Shown in pieces: positions 38,709 through 47,358 of a stretch of 64,000 nt of DNA (position 1 is its first letter; the number at the start of each line of letters is the position of its first letter). Made by a program: the position numbers and the translations under genes. The notes beneath the pieces were generated by a model. It was given only the letters and a program-made list of their open reading frames with translations. It had not been told where the DNA came from and made no database searches. This stretch comes from Microcoleus sp. FACHB-1515 (GTDB lineage Bacteria; Cyanobacteriota; Cyanobacteriia; Elainellales; Elainellaceae): positions 62,001 through 126,000 of the forward strand of contig NZ_JACJPO010000038.1 in NCBI RefSeq assembly GCF_014696105.1, written 5' to 3'.

Positions 38709-39331
38709 TACTGATAGGCCATATCCACGCCAGCCACGATCGCAAATACCAAGAACAACACGCCGCCGATCGCTGTCACCAGCCGCTCGGAGATCCGTCC
38801 GGCCACCAGTCGGCCACCGATCACGGCGATCGCCGCACAGATGGCATGACCTAAAATTGCTCCGGTTGTGACGCCGTAAGCATTGCCCGAAGCGGCCAGC
38901 GCGATCGTGGCGAACTGAGTGCGATCGCCCCATTCGGTCAAAAACGTCATCACAAACGCCTGCGACAAAACGGCCAGCATCGTGCGCTTTTGCAATTTGG
39001 CTTCGCACTCTTCGACTGCTTCTGCGGCTTCTTTTTGCTCGGTCGGGCTACAGTTGCCGCTTGCCATGCAGTAGGCATCGCGCAAAAGCTTAAAGCCAAA
39101 TGCCAGAAACAGCGTAATTTCCAGCCAGTCCACATAGCGCTCTGGCAAAAATCGGAACATCTGCCCCATCATCACCGAAAGGATGGTCATGATCGCCAGC
39201 GCAGCCACAACGCCCGCAAACACAAAGCGGCGACGGTGGCGCATCGACAAAAACATGGCGATGAAAAACGATTTGTCGCCAATTTCGGAAATGGTAATCA
39301 GCAGCAGGCTTGCGGTAAAAGCGGTCAGCAT
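38708..39331 (-). CDS. GDT1/TMEM165 (UPF0016) family transporter, Mnx-like
   Basis: A 207-residue membrane protein with six helices and the two family motifs E-x-G-D-K/R-S/T: SEIGDKSFF near the start and TEWGDRTQF in the second half. The central loop is acidic and has Cys-rich GNCSP. Cyanobacterial members (Mnx, in the thylakoid membrane) export manganese or calcium from the cytosol to support photosystem II and protect cells from Mn excess. ATG 39331. A structured 5' leader upstream (39360-39456) suggests RNA-level control. Confidence 0.92.
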   Translation of the reverse strand: MLTAFTASLLLITISEIGDKSFFIAMFLSMRHRRRFVFAGVVAALAIMTILSVMMGQMFRFLPERYVDWLEITLFLAFGFKLLRDAYCMASGNCSPTEQKEAAEAVEECEAKLQKRTMLAVLSQAFVMTFLTEWGDRTQFATIALAASGNAYGVTTGAILGHAICAAIAVIGGRLVAGRISERLVTAIGGVLFLVFAIVAGVDMAYQ

Positions 39332-39359
39332 CGATCGATGTTCTCCTCAAAATCGCTCA

Positions 39360-39456
39360 GAAAAAGAAAGGAATCTTTCTGAGTGAGCTTGGAGGAAGAA
39401 CCGATCGCACTTCACCAAGCTCACATCAGACGTGAACTCAGTGAAGGTCTCGCTTC
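39360..39456 (-). promoter_or_regulatory. Structured 5' leader of the GDT1-like gene, candidate riboswitch
   Basis: Read on the minus strand, the leader can form two exclusive structures. A 6-bp helix joins 39410-39415 with 39441-39446, enclosing a small TCAC/GTGA hairpin. Alternatively a perfect 10-bp helix joins 39383-39392 with 39415-39424. Nearer the gene, CTCAGAAA pairs with TTTCTGAG, and AGAAAG-ATTC-CTTTCT plus T-run could terminate. This switching layout is typical of riboswitches. The classical yybP-ykoY motif GGGGAGUAG was not found, so the class is unknown. Confidence 0.45.
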
Positions 39457-39695
39457 CAAAAGTTTTAACAAAAGCTAAATCTCTGTCGATCGAACCAGGG
39501 TCATCCCCAGTATGTTGACTCGATCGGGCTGGATGAACCAGCAGCTACTCCCCTTCAGACATAGGCAATAATACAGGTTAAAGGGGACAAAAGCCAAGGG
39601 GTTTCACAAAAGATTTAGAAAATCCTCCTGAATCTGGAAAAACCGCTGCTGAGGCGACATTTTTTCGATCGTGCTACTGTGACGATTGGGCAACT
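39457..39695. other. Divergent spacer upstream of the glycosyltransferase gene
   Basis: The rest of the spacer between the transporter leader and the glycosyltransferase gene should contain promoters for both. No repeat or gene is seen. Confidence 0.35.
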
Positions 39696-39725
39696 GTGAC
39701 GACTGAGCAAAAGCGCGATTCGGAA

Positions 39726-40835
39726 ATGCAATTCACTTCTTTGATGCCGCTGCGCGTCGTTGCTTACACGGATGCCGCTGGCGTTGGCGGTGCTGAAATC
39801 AGTCTGGGTCATTTGGTCGCCGCTGTGGGCGCATCGGTTGAAATCACGGTTGTCGGGGAACATACGGACGTAGTAGACGCGATCGCCTCCCGTCACCCAA
39901 AGGCGCGATCGCAAATCGTCGGCCAAAGCTTTTTCGCTCATCGTCGCATGTTTCAGCAGCTACGCCCGCAGGTGATTCACTGCAATTTGTGTACCCCTTG
40001 GGCAGGCGCGATCGGTCTGGCTGCGGCTCTGAGCCTACCGGATATGCGCGTGGTGCGCGTCGATCAGCTACCGCTACGCACCACAGACGCCGTTCAGCTT
40101 TGGCGGACTCGTGCCCTGTCGCTGCGCGTTGATGCTCATGTTGCCGTCGGACAAGCGAGCGCTCGCCGCATGGAAGATTTCTACGCGCTGGGGCGGCACA
40201 GCGTCCTTTCGATTCCCAACGGTGTGCCCGACGCGATCGCACCCTCACCCCCGATCGCCCAACCGGATCGAATGCTGGTTGTTGGCAGCGTCGGACGGCT
40301 CGATCGGATGAAGGCGCACGATGTTCTGATTCAAGCAATTGCACAGGTGAAAAACCTGCGAGTCGTGATTGTCGGAGAAGGCAGCGAACGATCGGCACTA
40401 GAGCAGCTTGCGAACGATCTGGGCGTGAGCGATCGCGTTGAACTGCGCGGCTGGAGCGACGATCCCCGCAGCCTCTTGGCCGAATTTGACATCTTCACGC
40501 TGCCCTCGCGATCGGAAGGCTTTCCGCTGGCGATCGTCGAAGCAATGCTGGCGGCGCGTCCGGTTGTGGCGACGCGAGTCGGTAGCGTTTCCGAAGCCGT
40601 CACGGACGGCACTGGCCTCTTGGTCGAAAAAGACGACGTAGACGGCTTAGCCGCCGCCCTGCAACAGCTTTGCGATCGCCCCGACCTGCGCCTGCACATG
40701 GGCAACATGGCTCGCCAAATCGCCCAGACCCACTTCACCAGCGATCGGATGGCCGACGCCTATCTGAAGCTGTGGCAAACCATTTGTGCGCGATCGCCCG
40801 CTCCCCGCCTGCGCGTCCCCCGCCCCCGCGACTAA
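39726..40835 (+). CDS. Glycosyltransferase family 4 (GT-B)
   Basis: A 369-residue GT-B enzyme. The N-terminal domain has the glycine-rich GGAEISLGHLV loop for the acceptor side. The C-terminal donor domain has VGSVGRLDRMKAHDVLIQAI, then LPSRSEGFPLAIVEAMLAARPVVATRVG, with the E-x7-E motif of retaining GT4 enzymes. The last 15 residues are basic and Pro-rich. Sugar and acceptor are unknown; lipid or polysaccharide glycosylation is typical. Starts at GTG 39696 or ATG 39726 are possible. No neighbouring polysaccharide genes are seen. Confidence 0.88.
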   Translation: MQFTSLMPLRVVAYTDAAGVGGAEISLGHLVAAVGASVEITVVGEHTDVVDAIASRHPKARSQIVGQSFFAHRRMFQQLRPQVIHCNLCTPWAGAIGLAAALSLPDMRVVRVDQLPLRTTDAVQLWRTRALSLRVDAHVAVGQASARRMEDFYALGRHSVLSIPNGVPDAIAPSPPIAQPDRMLVVGSVGRLDRMKAHDVLIQAIAQVKNLRVVIVGEGSERSALEQLANDLGVSDRVELRGWSDDPRSLLAEFDIFTLPSRSEGFPLAIVEAMLAARPVVATRVGSVSEAVTDGTGLLVEKDDVDGLAAALQQLCDRPDLRLHMGNMARQIAQTHFTSDRMADAYLKLWQTICARSPAPRLRVPRPRD

Positions 40836-40850
40836 CCACGACTCAACACC

Positions 40851-40995
40851 CTAGGGCGTGATGTCAAACCGGATGATCCTCCCCAACCCATAACAAGGAG
40901 GGAACCAAACCACCGCTCAAAGTCCCCTTACCAAGGGGACAGGGGGATCGATCGCAAACAATGCACCCTTCTGGAGCTTTGAAAACACGCCCTAA
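40851..40995. repeat. MITE-like repeat, copy 3
   Basis: About 145 bp bounded by CTAGGGCGTGATGTCAAA and the inverted GAAAACACGCCCTAA. Internal segments GGATGATCCTCCCCAACCC and CTCAAAGTCCCCTTACC match copy 2 in the same orientation. It lies between two plus-strand genes. Confidence 0.7.
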
Positions 40996-41038
40996 TCCCT
41001 CTAGATTCCGCTCAACACTTCAAGATACGATAGTAAGC

Positions 41039-41968
41039 ATGGCTAGAACGGTTGAGATTCGCGGAGTTCCTCACGTCTACGAGTTGACGACTCCGACTGA
41101 TAAAAACTGTGTCTTGGTATTTGTGCATGGCTGGCTGCTGAGCCGTCGCTACTGGCAGCCCGCGATCGATCAGCTTGCCTCGACCTACCAGTGCCTCGCC
41201 TACGATCTGCGCGGCTTTGGCGATTCTCAGCTTCCGACGCGATCGACTGCCGGCAAAATTGCCGCACTGGAGCAGGCGATCGAAGCGGATGCCCAAGGCA
41301 GCGTGGCAACGGCGATCGCCTCAGAATACACGCCCGCTGCTTATGCTCAAGATCTAATCGATTTACTGCGCCAGCTTCACCTCTCGAATGCTTGGCTGGT
41401 CGGTCATTCGCTTGGCGGCAGCATCTCGCTGTGGGCAGCCGATCTCGCACCTGATTTGATTCGCGGCGTGATTTGTGTCAACTCCGGCGGCGGCATTTAC
41501 CTGAAAGAAGAATTCGAGCGGTTTCGCACAGCAGGTCAGCAGCTTGTGCAGATGCGTCCGCGCTGGCTGGGGTCGCTGCCGCTGATCGATTTGCTGATGA
41601 CACGCTTGAATGTGGCACGTCCGATCGCCCGCAGTTGGGGACGGCAACGCCTGCTCGATCTGGTCAACGCTAATCTGGAAGCCGCTTTGGGAACGCTGCT
41701 CGACTCCACGACCGAAACTGAAGTTCACTGTTTGCCGCAGGTGGTTTCGCGCCTGACGCAGCCCGTCTACTTCATTGCGGGTGCAGAAGACACGATCATG
41801 GAGCCGCAGTATGTGCGCCACCTTGCCAGCTTTCATCCGCTGTTTTGCGATCGCGGCGAAAACGTCTATGAAATTTCCGACTGCGGGCATTTGTCGATGG
41901 TGGAACAGCCCGAAGCCGTTGTCGCACAGATGCGATCGATCCTCGCTGCCCATCATGGAACAGCGTAA
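41039..41968 (+). CDS. Alpha/beta hydrolase
   Basis: A 309-residue alpha/beta-hydrolase. The oxyanion region is VFVHGWLLSRRYW, the nucleophile elbow GHSLGGS (Ser in LVGHSLGGSISLW), the acid residue is probably Asp in FIAGAEDTIM, and the catalytic His is in SDCGHLSMVEQPEAV. This arrangement is usual for esterases, haloperoxidase-like and C-C hydrolases; the substrate is unknown. ATG 41039 comes shortly after the MITE-like repeat, which may have contributed to the promoter region. Confidence 0.88.
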   Translation: MARTVEIRGVPHVYELTTPTDKNCVLVFVHGWLLSRRYWQPAIDQLASTYQCLAYDLRGFGDSQLPTRSTAGKIAALEQAIEADAQGSVATAIASEYTPAAYAQDLIDLLRQLHLSNAWLVGHSLGGSISLWAADLAPDLIRGVICVNSGGGIYLKEEFERFRTAGQQLVQMRPRWLGSLPLIDLLMTRLNVARPIARSWGRQRLLDLVNANLEAALGTLLDSTTETEVHCLPQVVSRLTQPVYFIAGAEDTIMEPQYVRHLASFHPLFCDRGENVYEISDCGHLSMVEQPEAVVAQMRSILAAHHGTA

Positions 41969-42001
41969 CGAGATTAGTCCTTGGCACTGCTGAACCACGC
42001 C

Positions 42002-43870
42002 CTACGCATCGCTCACCGCGCTGTCCGCAGATGCGGCATTGAGCGGTTCCATCAGCAAAATGACGCCTTGCGGTTCGCGTTCTGTTCCAAACAGCGGCGA
42101 ACAGGTAACTTTGCATTGAATCGATCTGCCCCGTCGATTCACCGCATCCAGTAAGATTTCCTCCAGTTCTGTTTCTTGAGTTAAACAATTGCGAATAGGC
42201 TGATACAACTGTGCAACGGGCAGGCCAATATCAAGATTGAAAAAATGCTGATCGCGCACTTCATCCGATCGCAACCCCCATAGTTCTTCAGCTTCTTGAT
42301 TCCAAACTTGTACATAAAGATTCGAGTCGATGACAACTACGCCGCTTCGCAAACTGGTGAGAATTGATTCGAGAAATGCATTTAGCTGAATGACTTCAAT
42401 GCTGCGTCTTCGCAGTTCTTCATTAATTGTATATAGCTCTTCATTGGTTGATTGCAGTTCTTCATTCATCGTCTCCAGTTCTTCATTGGTAGACTGCAAT
42501 TCCTCATTTGTTGTTTCTAGTTCTTCAACCGTAGACTGCAATTCTTCATTGGTTGTTTCTAGTTCTTCATTGGTAGACTGCAACTCTTCATAAGCCATCT
42601 CTAGCTCTTGATTAGAGTTTTCCAGGTCGCGCTGAAGCTGCGTGTAGCGACTCATATCGGTAAAGCTTACGCTTGCACCTAACAGCGTTCCGTTTCCATC
42701 CGATAAAGGCGAAATTTGCACTTCAAGATTCATCAGCACAGTGCCGATCGCCCACTCAACATCTCGCAGCACGATCGCTCGTCGTTCGGCATAGACTTGA
42801 CTAATCAGCGCTCGCAATTCGATCGGACGGTAAGATAGTTCTAAATCTTGCAGTGGACGCCCCACATCACGCCGACTCAGGTTAAACAAATTGCGGGCAC
42901 GTTCGTTAATGAGCAAAACGATTCCGTTCACATCCACAACCACTTGTGCGATCGGAACGGCATTAAATCCGGCTTCACGAGTGCGAATTTGGTTTGACAT
43001 AGAATGAACAAGTTCACCATTTTCTCCAGATGACAGCAGCAGGCGATCGCGCGAATTGGGAGAACAAACCTTTGTAAAAATTCGCTGTTTTAGCTCTATT
43101 GAAGCAAAGTTGCTGTTTTGCGAAAGCAGTGTTTCAGCTTTACCTAAAAATAAAACTCCCTCTTCGACTAATGCAAAATGAAACCGATTAATGATTTGAG
43201 CTTGAGTTTCAGCATTGAAATACATTAAAGTGTTGCGGCAGGCCAACAGATCAATGCGAGAAATTGGGGCATCTTGAACTAAATCATGTCGCCCAAAAAC
43301 AATCGATCGCCGCAGATCGCGATGAAACACAAATCGATCGTCAGCCTGCTCAAAATATTTGCTCAAATATTCTTCAGGAATGCTTGCAACTGCACGCTCC
43401 TCATACGTTGCGGTTCTGGCTTGACTTAAAGCGTCTTCATCAATATCAGTTGCGTAAATTTTGACTCGTTCGCGAAACGACTCCACGCCCAAAAGCTCAG
43501 CCAGCAGTATGGCTAGTGTGCAAGGCTCTTCACCAGATGAGCAGCCTGCCGACCACACGCGAATCGGCTCATTTTCCGCTTTACGCAGCAGAATTTGTGG
43601 CAGAACTTGCGTCCGAATGCAGTCCCAAGCAGGGCGATCGCGAAAGAAACTCGTGACATTAATCAGCAGCGTGTTGAACAGGTGCAAAAATTCTTCGGGA
43701 TGCACTTCAAGATAGTCTTGATAGTCACTATACGATTCAATTTCAACCGCTTGCATCCGCTTGTTGACGCGCCGCATTAAGCTCGATCGCTTGTAGCCTG
43801 TAAAGTCAATGCCCCTGGTACGCTTGAGATATTCCAAAAGCGCTTCAAAGGCTGGGTTAATATCACTCAT
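42002..43870 (-). CDS. CheR-type methyltransferase with coiled coil and PAS domains
   Basis: A 622-residue protein. Residues 1-270 form a CheR methyltransferase (N-terminal helical domain, then SAM site VWSAGCSSGEEPCTLAILL and ACRNTLMYF). A PAS domain spans about 295-410. A coiled coil at about 418-480 repeats the heptad pair NEELQST / NEELETT many times. A second PAS domain runs about 490-605. The CheB methylesterase and kinase domains found in related CheB-CheR-PAS fusions are absent. Its methylation target is unknown; no chemoreceptor is nearby. The repeated coding sequence creates near-identical DNA repeats. Confidence 0.9.
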   Translation of the reverse strand: MSDINPAFEALLEYLKRTRGIDFTGYKRSSLMRRVNKRMQAVEIESYSDYQDYLEVHPEEFLHLFNTLLINVTSFFRDRPAWDCIRTQVLPQILLRKAENEPIRVWSAGCSSGEEPCTLAILLAELLGVESFRERVKIYATDIDEDALSQARTATYEERAVASIPEEYLSKYFEQADDRFVFHRDLRRSIVFGRHDLVQDAPISRIDLLACRNTLMYFNAETQAQIINRFHFALVEEGVLFLGKAETLLSQNSNFASIELKQRIFTKVCSPNSRDRLLLSSGENGELVHSMSNQIRTREAGFNAVPIAQVVVDVNGIVLLINERARNLFNLSRRDVGRPLQDLELSYRPIELRALISQVYAERRAIVLRDVEWAIGTVLMNLEVQISPLSDGNGTLLGASVSFTDMSRYTQLQRDLENSNQELEMAYEELQSTNEELETTNEELQSTVEELETTNEELQSTNEELETMNEELQSTNEELYTINEELRRRSIEVIQLNAFLESILTSLRSGVVVIDSNLYVQVWNQEAEELWGLRSDEVRDQHFFNLDIGLPVAQLYQPIRNCLTQETELEEILLDAVNRRGRSIQCKVTCSPLFGTEREPQGVILLMEPLNAASADSAVSDA

Positions 43871-43933
43871 CTCTTGCCAATCTCGAATTTTGGACGACGC
43901 GCTGACCGCAGCCGATCACCACAAAATTTTGTC

Positions 43934-43981
43934 AACCTATAGAATTCTAGAGCGTTTTAACGCTCTAGAATTCTATAGGTT
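43934..43981. repeat. Perfect 23-bp inverted repeat with 2-bp spacer
   Basis: The arms 43934-43956 and 43959-43981 are exact reverse complements around TT. Each arm contains TATAGAATTCTAGAG, itself nearly palindromic. It lies between the divergent CheR gene and tRNA-Ser, so it is not an obvious terminator for either. It could extrude as a cruciform or be the remnant of a mobile element. Confidence 0.85.
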
Positions 43982-44080
43982 TTCTGCCCACTGATAACGT
44001 TTTTGCGTCTGTAGCGATCGAGAAATTGCCAAGTGCTTCGATCGCCGTCGAAAATCTGCTATATTGGTTAGCGGTCATCT

Positions 44081-44172
44081 GGAGAGGTGGCTGAGTGGTC
44101 GAAAGCGGCAGATTGCTAATCTGTTGTACGGCAGGTAACTCCGTACCGAGGGTTCGAATCCCTCCCTCTCCG
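44081..44172 (+). tRNA. trnS-GCU: tRNA-Ser (anticodon GCU)
   Basis: The 92-nt sequence folds as a class II tRNA. The acceptor stem is GGAGAGG/CCTCTCC with discriminator G44172. The anticodon loop reads TTGCTAA, giving GCU, which decodes AGC/AGU. A long variable arm (GTACGGC...CCGTAC) identifies it as serine, and the T-loop is GGTTCGAATCC. CCA is not encoded. Confidence 0.95.
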
Positions 44173-44322
44173 TTCTAAAGTGGGTTTCAGCTTGCAGGCG
44201 AAAATTGGTTTTACGGCTTTTGCCGCTGTCCTGTCGGCTACTCCACAACGCTGAAGCAGAACTGAAATGCGCTGATATGTCCTCACAAGCCATTAGTGCA
44301 GCAACAACTGTTCTAGGCTCGG

Positions 44323-45309
44323 CTAGCCACCAATCTGCGACATCGTGCGGGCATACGCTCCGGTTGTGCCAGATTCGCGCTGCTTGTAGTTAATTTCAGG
44401 CTTCGCGGCAATCAGGTTTTCGACCTGCTGGCGCAGTTCAGACAGCGGCAGGTGCGATCGCAACGCCGTTTTCAAATCAAGCTGTCCGGTTTCGTTCAGC
44501 AGGCAGGGGCGCAGCCAACCATCGGCTGAGAGGCGCATTCGGTTACAGCGATCGCAAAAGCACTCAGACATTTGGCTGATGAAGCCCAGCGTGCCTTTCG
44601 CGCCAGGAATGCGAAACACATCAGCGGGGCCGTTGCCGCGCACCGCACTCGCCTCCAGACCCCAGCGGGCGCGAATTTGCTGCCGCAGTTCTTCCGAGGC
44701 CACCCAGCCGCGATCGCCAAACAATCCGGCATTGCCAATCGGCATAAACTCAATGAATCGGACATGCCAAGCGCGATCGCTGCTCAGAGCAGCGAGATCA
44801 AGAATTTCGTGGTCGTTGACACCGGGAATCACGACAACATTCAGCTTCAGCGGGTCAAATCCAACTTGATGCGCGGCCTGGATGCCCTGCCAAACTTGCT
44901 GCCAGCGCGACCTGCCGCGATTGCCAATGATGCGATCGAACGTTTCCGGCTCTAGCGAATCGAGGCTGATATTGAGACGGCGCAGGCCAGCGTCATACAA
45001 ATCCTGCGCCATGCCCGCCAGCAAAAAGGCGTTTGTGGTCAGCGATAAATCTTGGGTTTGAGGGAAAGCGGCGATCGCCTGCACCAAATTCACCACGCCC
45101 GGACGCAGCAGCGGTTCACCTCCGGTCAACCGAAAGCGCGTGAATCCCGCAGGAATGAACACTTCGCGCAGCAGCAAAATCAATTCGTCCAGCGTCAGGA
45201 CTTCTTGCCGCTGAAGATAGGCAAGCTCTGCACCTTCGGGCATACAGTACTGACACTGAAAATTGCAGCGGTCAATCAGGCTGATCCGCAGATAGTCAAT
45301 TTGATTCAC
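44323..45309 (-). CDS. moaA: GTP 3',8-cyclase (molybdenum cofactor biosynthesis)
   Basis: A 328-residue radical-SAM enzyme that starts molybdenum cofactor synthesis by rearranging GTP. The first cluster motif CNFQCQYC is near residue 14 (C-x3-C-x2-C), and the second cluster cysteines are in [23 protein letters not shown]. The protein ends RTMSQIGG, keeping the C-terminal Gly-Gly that is essential for activity. The MOSC-domain gene at 36-37 kb is the only other molybdenum cofactor-linked gene here. Confidence 0.95.
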   Translation of the reverse strand: MNQIDYLRISLIDRCNFQCQYCMPEGAELAYLQRQEVLTLDELILLLREVFIPAGFTRFRLTGGEPLLRPGVVNLVQAIAAFPQTQDLSLTTNAFLLAGMAQDLYDAGLRRLNISLDSLEPETFDRIIGNRGRSRWQQVWQGIQAAHQVGFDPLKLNVVVIPGVNDHEILDLAALSSDRAWHVRFIEFMPIGNAGLFGDRGWVASEELRQQIRARWGLEASAVRGNGPADVFRIPGAKGTLGFISQMSECFCDRCNRMRLSADGWLRPCLLNETGQLDLKTALRSHLPLSELRQQVENLIAAKPEINYKQRESGTTGAYARTMSQIGG

Positions 45310-45367
45310 GCCGCTTGTATCGGTAGGTTATGTCTTGATTCTACCGACTGCGATCGATTGCGGAAGA

Positions 45368-45829
45368 TTAAGCAATCTGGGAGGACGATAGACCAAAGCG
45401 CGGAAAGATAATTTCCCCATCCGGAATCGTTGCCGCCTCGCTCAGCCAGCTAGAGCGATCGCGCAAAAAATCGTCAAATTCCGGTTCCGGCTCTGGCTGC
45501 CAGTTCCCTAAACTTTGACTCCTCAGTTGGTCTTGCTCTTGGGCAAGCAGCAGAGACAGTTGCCGATTCGCACCGTGAAAGACGATCGATTTGCCCAGTC
45601 GAGCGGCCAGATGCAGCGCATTTCTGAAGACAGTAACGGTGCTGGCGTCGATCGCATCAATCCAAATTAAATCCACAATCACAGCCGGAGCTTGATGCAG
45701 CGCTTGATACAAATCGGCCTGTAGCTTGAGCGGCGATCGATCGAGCAGGCGCGGCTGAAGCACAGCGGGATGATGACCGGGCTGAACCGCCGTTGGGGAA
45801 GCAGCGATCGCAACAGAAGGTGAATTCAT
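45368..45829 (-). CDS. STAS-like (anti-sigma factor antagonist type) protein
   Basis: A 153-residue protein whose central part (about 25-105) looks like a STAS fold: hydrophobic strand AVIVDLIWIDAIDASTVTVFRNALHLAARLGKSIVFHGANRQLSLLL. The position normally phosphorylated in SpoIIAA-like proteins is the Ser in DAST. The C-terminal segment (EPEPEFDDFLRDRSSWL...) is an extension. Starts 15 bp from the earliest possible start of the divergent cbiD frame. Assignment rests on pattern only. Confidence 0.6.
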   Translation of the reverse strand: MNSPSVAIAASPTAVQPGHHPAVLQPRLLDRSPLKLQADLYQALHQAPAVIVDLIWIDAIDASTVTVFRNALHLAARLGKSIVFHGANRQLSLLLAQEQDQLRSQSLGNWQPEPEPEFDDFLRDRSSWLSEAATIPDGEIIFPRFGLSSSQIA

Positions 45830-45960
45830 AATTCATCAGGTGAGTGACCAGCAAATGCTCGATCGGCTCGCGATCGATTAGTTTCAAAAATGCAGCAAAT
45901 CTGCTAAAAGCGGGAAGGGGGGCAACACCCCCACGATATGCAGTTTCAGATGGAATCCAC

Positions 45961-47067
45961 TTGATTGATCTCCGTTCCGGATATACGTTGCCTGTTTTTG
46001 CCTGTGCCGCCGCGATCGCCGCTTGGCACTGGCTCAGCCAAGATCTTGTCAAGCTCGAAACCGTTGCGATCGATTTGGTCACGCCAGCCGAAACCGTTGA
46101 AATTGCGATCGAGCAGGTTGCTCATCTCTCGCCCACTTCTGCCCTTGCCATCACTCGCAGCGATCCGGGCGACAATCTTGACCTGACGCGCAACACGCCA
46201 ATTTGGGCGATCGTTTCGATCGCGCCACCCGAACAAACCGAGGCGATCGATCTGCAAGGCGGCGAGGGCATCGGACGCACCGCTGAAGGAAAAGCGGCGA
46301 TCTACGGCTATGCACGGCGGCTTTTTGACGTTAATTTGCGGCCTTTGATCGCGAATAAAAAAATTAGCGTGTCGATCGTGCTGCCCCAAGGTCGATCGCT
46401 GGCCGAACGCACGTCCAACGCCGCTTTTGGCGTGGTCGAAGGCTTGTCGCTGCTGGGAACGTCCGGCATCTCGCAGCCGCTCAGCGCTCCCGGTCAGCTT
46501 GAGGCATTTCGAGCTACTTTGCAGCAGGCGCAATTGGACTGTTTGGTGTTTTGCGTTGGTGAAAATGGCTTGGATTTGGCGGCAAAATTGGGAATTGAGC
46601 GCGATCGCCTGATCAAAACGGCGAACTGGCTGGGGCCAATGCTGGTCGAAGCAGGATTGCAAAAGATTCCGGCAATTTTGCTGTTTGGCTATCACGGCAA
46701 GCTGATTAAGCTGGCGGGCGGCATCTTCCACACGCATCATCATGTCGCGGATGCCCGTCAGGAAATTTTCACGGCCTACTGCGCTCAAGTCGGCGTACCT
46801 GATTTGCCCCAACTTCTTGCCAGTCCCACAGCCGAAGCCGCGCTGGGTCATCTGCGTCAACTCGATCGCACCACAAATTGCGATTGGGTCAATCGAGTTT
46901 ACAGCACGATCGCTGCCCAGATCGATCGCCGCGCCGCCAACTACATCAAAGCGCACAGCGATCGAGTGGTGCGCGTCGGCTGCGTCCTGTTCGATCGCAA
47001 TCGATCGATCATCACCACTAGCGAAATCGGGCGATCGCTGCTTGACCAATGCTTAACTCCGCTTTGA
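45961..47067 (+). CDS. cbiD: Cobalt-precorrin-5B C1-methyltransferase
   Basis: A 368-residue cobalamin-pathway enzyme that methylates C-1 of the corrin ring. The start LIDLRSGYTLPVFACAAAIAAW and the later VSIVLPQGRSLAERTSNAAFGVVEGLSLLGTSG and ILLFGYHGKLIKLAGGIFHTHHHVADAR are typical CbiD signatures. TTG 45961 (preceded by GATGGAA) fits the family start; the frame is open back to GTG 45844, but those 39 codons look non-coding. It overlaps the next gene tail to tail by 15 bp. The cobalamin-dependent ribonucleotide reductase at 59-63 kb is a consumer of the product. Confidence 0.92.
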   Translation: MIDLRSGYTLPVFACAAAIAAWHWLSQDLVKLETVAIDLVTPAETVEIAIEQVAHLSPTSALAITRSDPGDNLDLTRNTPIWAIVSIAPPEQTEAIDLQGGEGIGRTAEGKAAIYGYARRLFDVNLRPLIANKKISVSIVLPQGRSLAERTSNAAFGVVEGLSLLGTSGISQPLSAPGQLEAFRATLQQAQLDCLVFCVGENGLDLAAKLGIERDRLIKTANWLGPMLVEAGLQKIPAILLFGYHGKLIKLAGGIFHTHHHVADARQEIFTAYCAQVGVPDLPQLLASPTAEAALGHLRQLDRTTNCDWVNRVYSTIAAQIDRRAANYIKAHSDRVVRVGCVLFDRNRSIITTSEIGRSLLDQCLTPL

Positions 47068-47358
47068 TTTGCCGCGCCAGCGCAAGCTATTTTGATTCAG
47101 TTCAATTAAGTACTCGTCCGGCTGCGCGATGATGGCTTCGGCGATCGCGATCGCCTGCTCAAGCTGTTCCTCAGTCAACTGCCGATAGGCCGCGCCCTGC
47201 TTGCGATCGAGCCTGTCATACCAGCAGCCACCAAACAAATTATCCAGGATAATCCGCTGAAAGCAGTGATTGAACCGAACCGGAAACCGCCGCTGCTTTG
47301 CCAGATCTGGCAGCGTCTGATTGGTCAGTTCGAGGTAGCGATCGCGCAAATCCGACAT
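47053..47358 (-). CDS. Conserved cyanobacterial hypothetical protein
   Basis: A 101-residue protein starting MSDLRDRYLELTNQTLPDLA. The centre is strongly patterned (KQRRFPVRFNHCFQRIILDNLFGGCWYDRL) and the end is helical (LTEEQLEQAIAIAEAIIAQPDEYLIELNQNSLRWRGKSKRS). I recall similar cyanobacterial proteins, but no function. The conserved His and Cys residues could bind a ligand or metal. ATG 47358 is preferred over the longer open frame. Confidence 0.65.
   Translation of the reverse strand: MSDLRDRYLELTNQTLPDLAKQRRFPVRFNHCFQRIILDNLFGGCWYDRLDRKQGAAYRQLTEEQLEQAIAIAEAIIAQPDEYLIELNQNSLRWRGKSKRS

Noticed and set aside
39360-39456. Classical yybP-ykoY manganese riboswitch
   Set aside because: The conserved GGGGAGUAG loop is missing, so I report only a structured leader of unknown class.
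42390-42593. Tandem DNA repeats that might be a CRISPR-like or VNTR array
   Set aside because: They are fully explained by the NEELQST heptads of the CheR-PAS protein read on the other strand.
44075-44293. 72-codon open frame on the minus strand
   Set aside because: It lies across tRNA-Ser and its translation (FRTEREGFEPS) is the usual false product of antisense tRNA sequence.
45946-47049. 367-codon open frame on the minus strand
   Set aside because: It is antisense to cbiD, which has clear family motifs. The antisense translation is rich in Arg/Gln/Asp without a recognisable fold, as expected in a GC-rich coding region.
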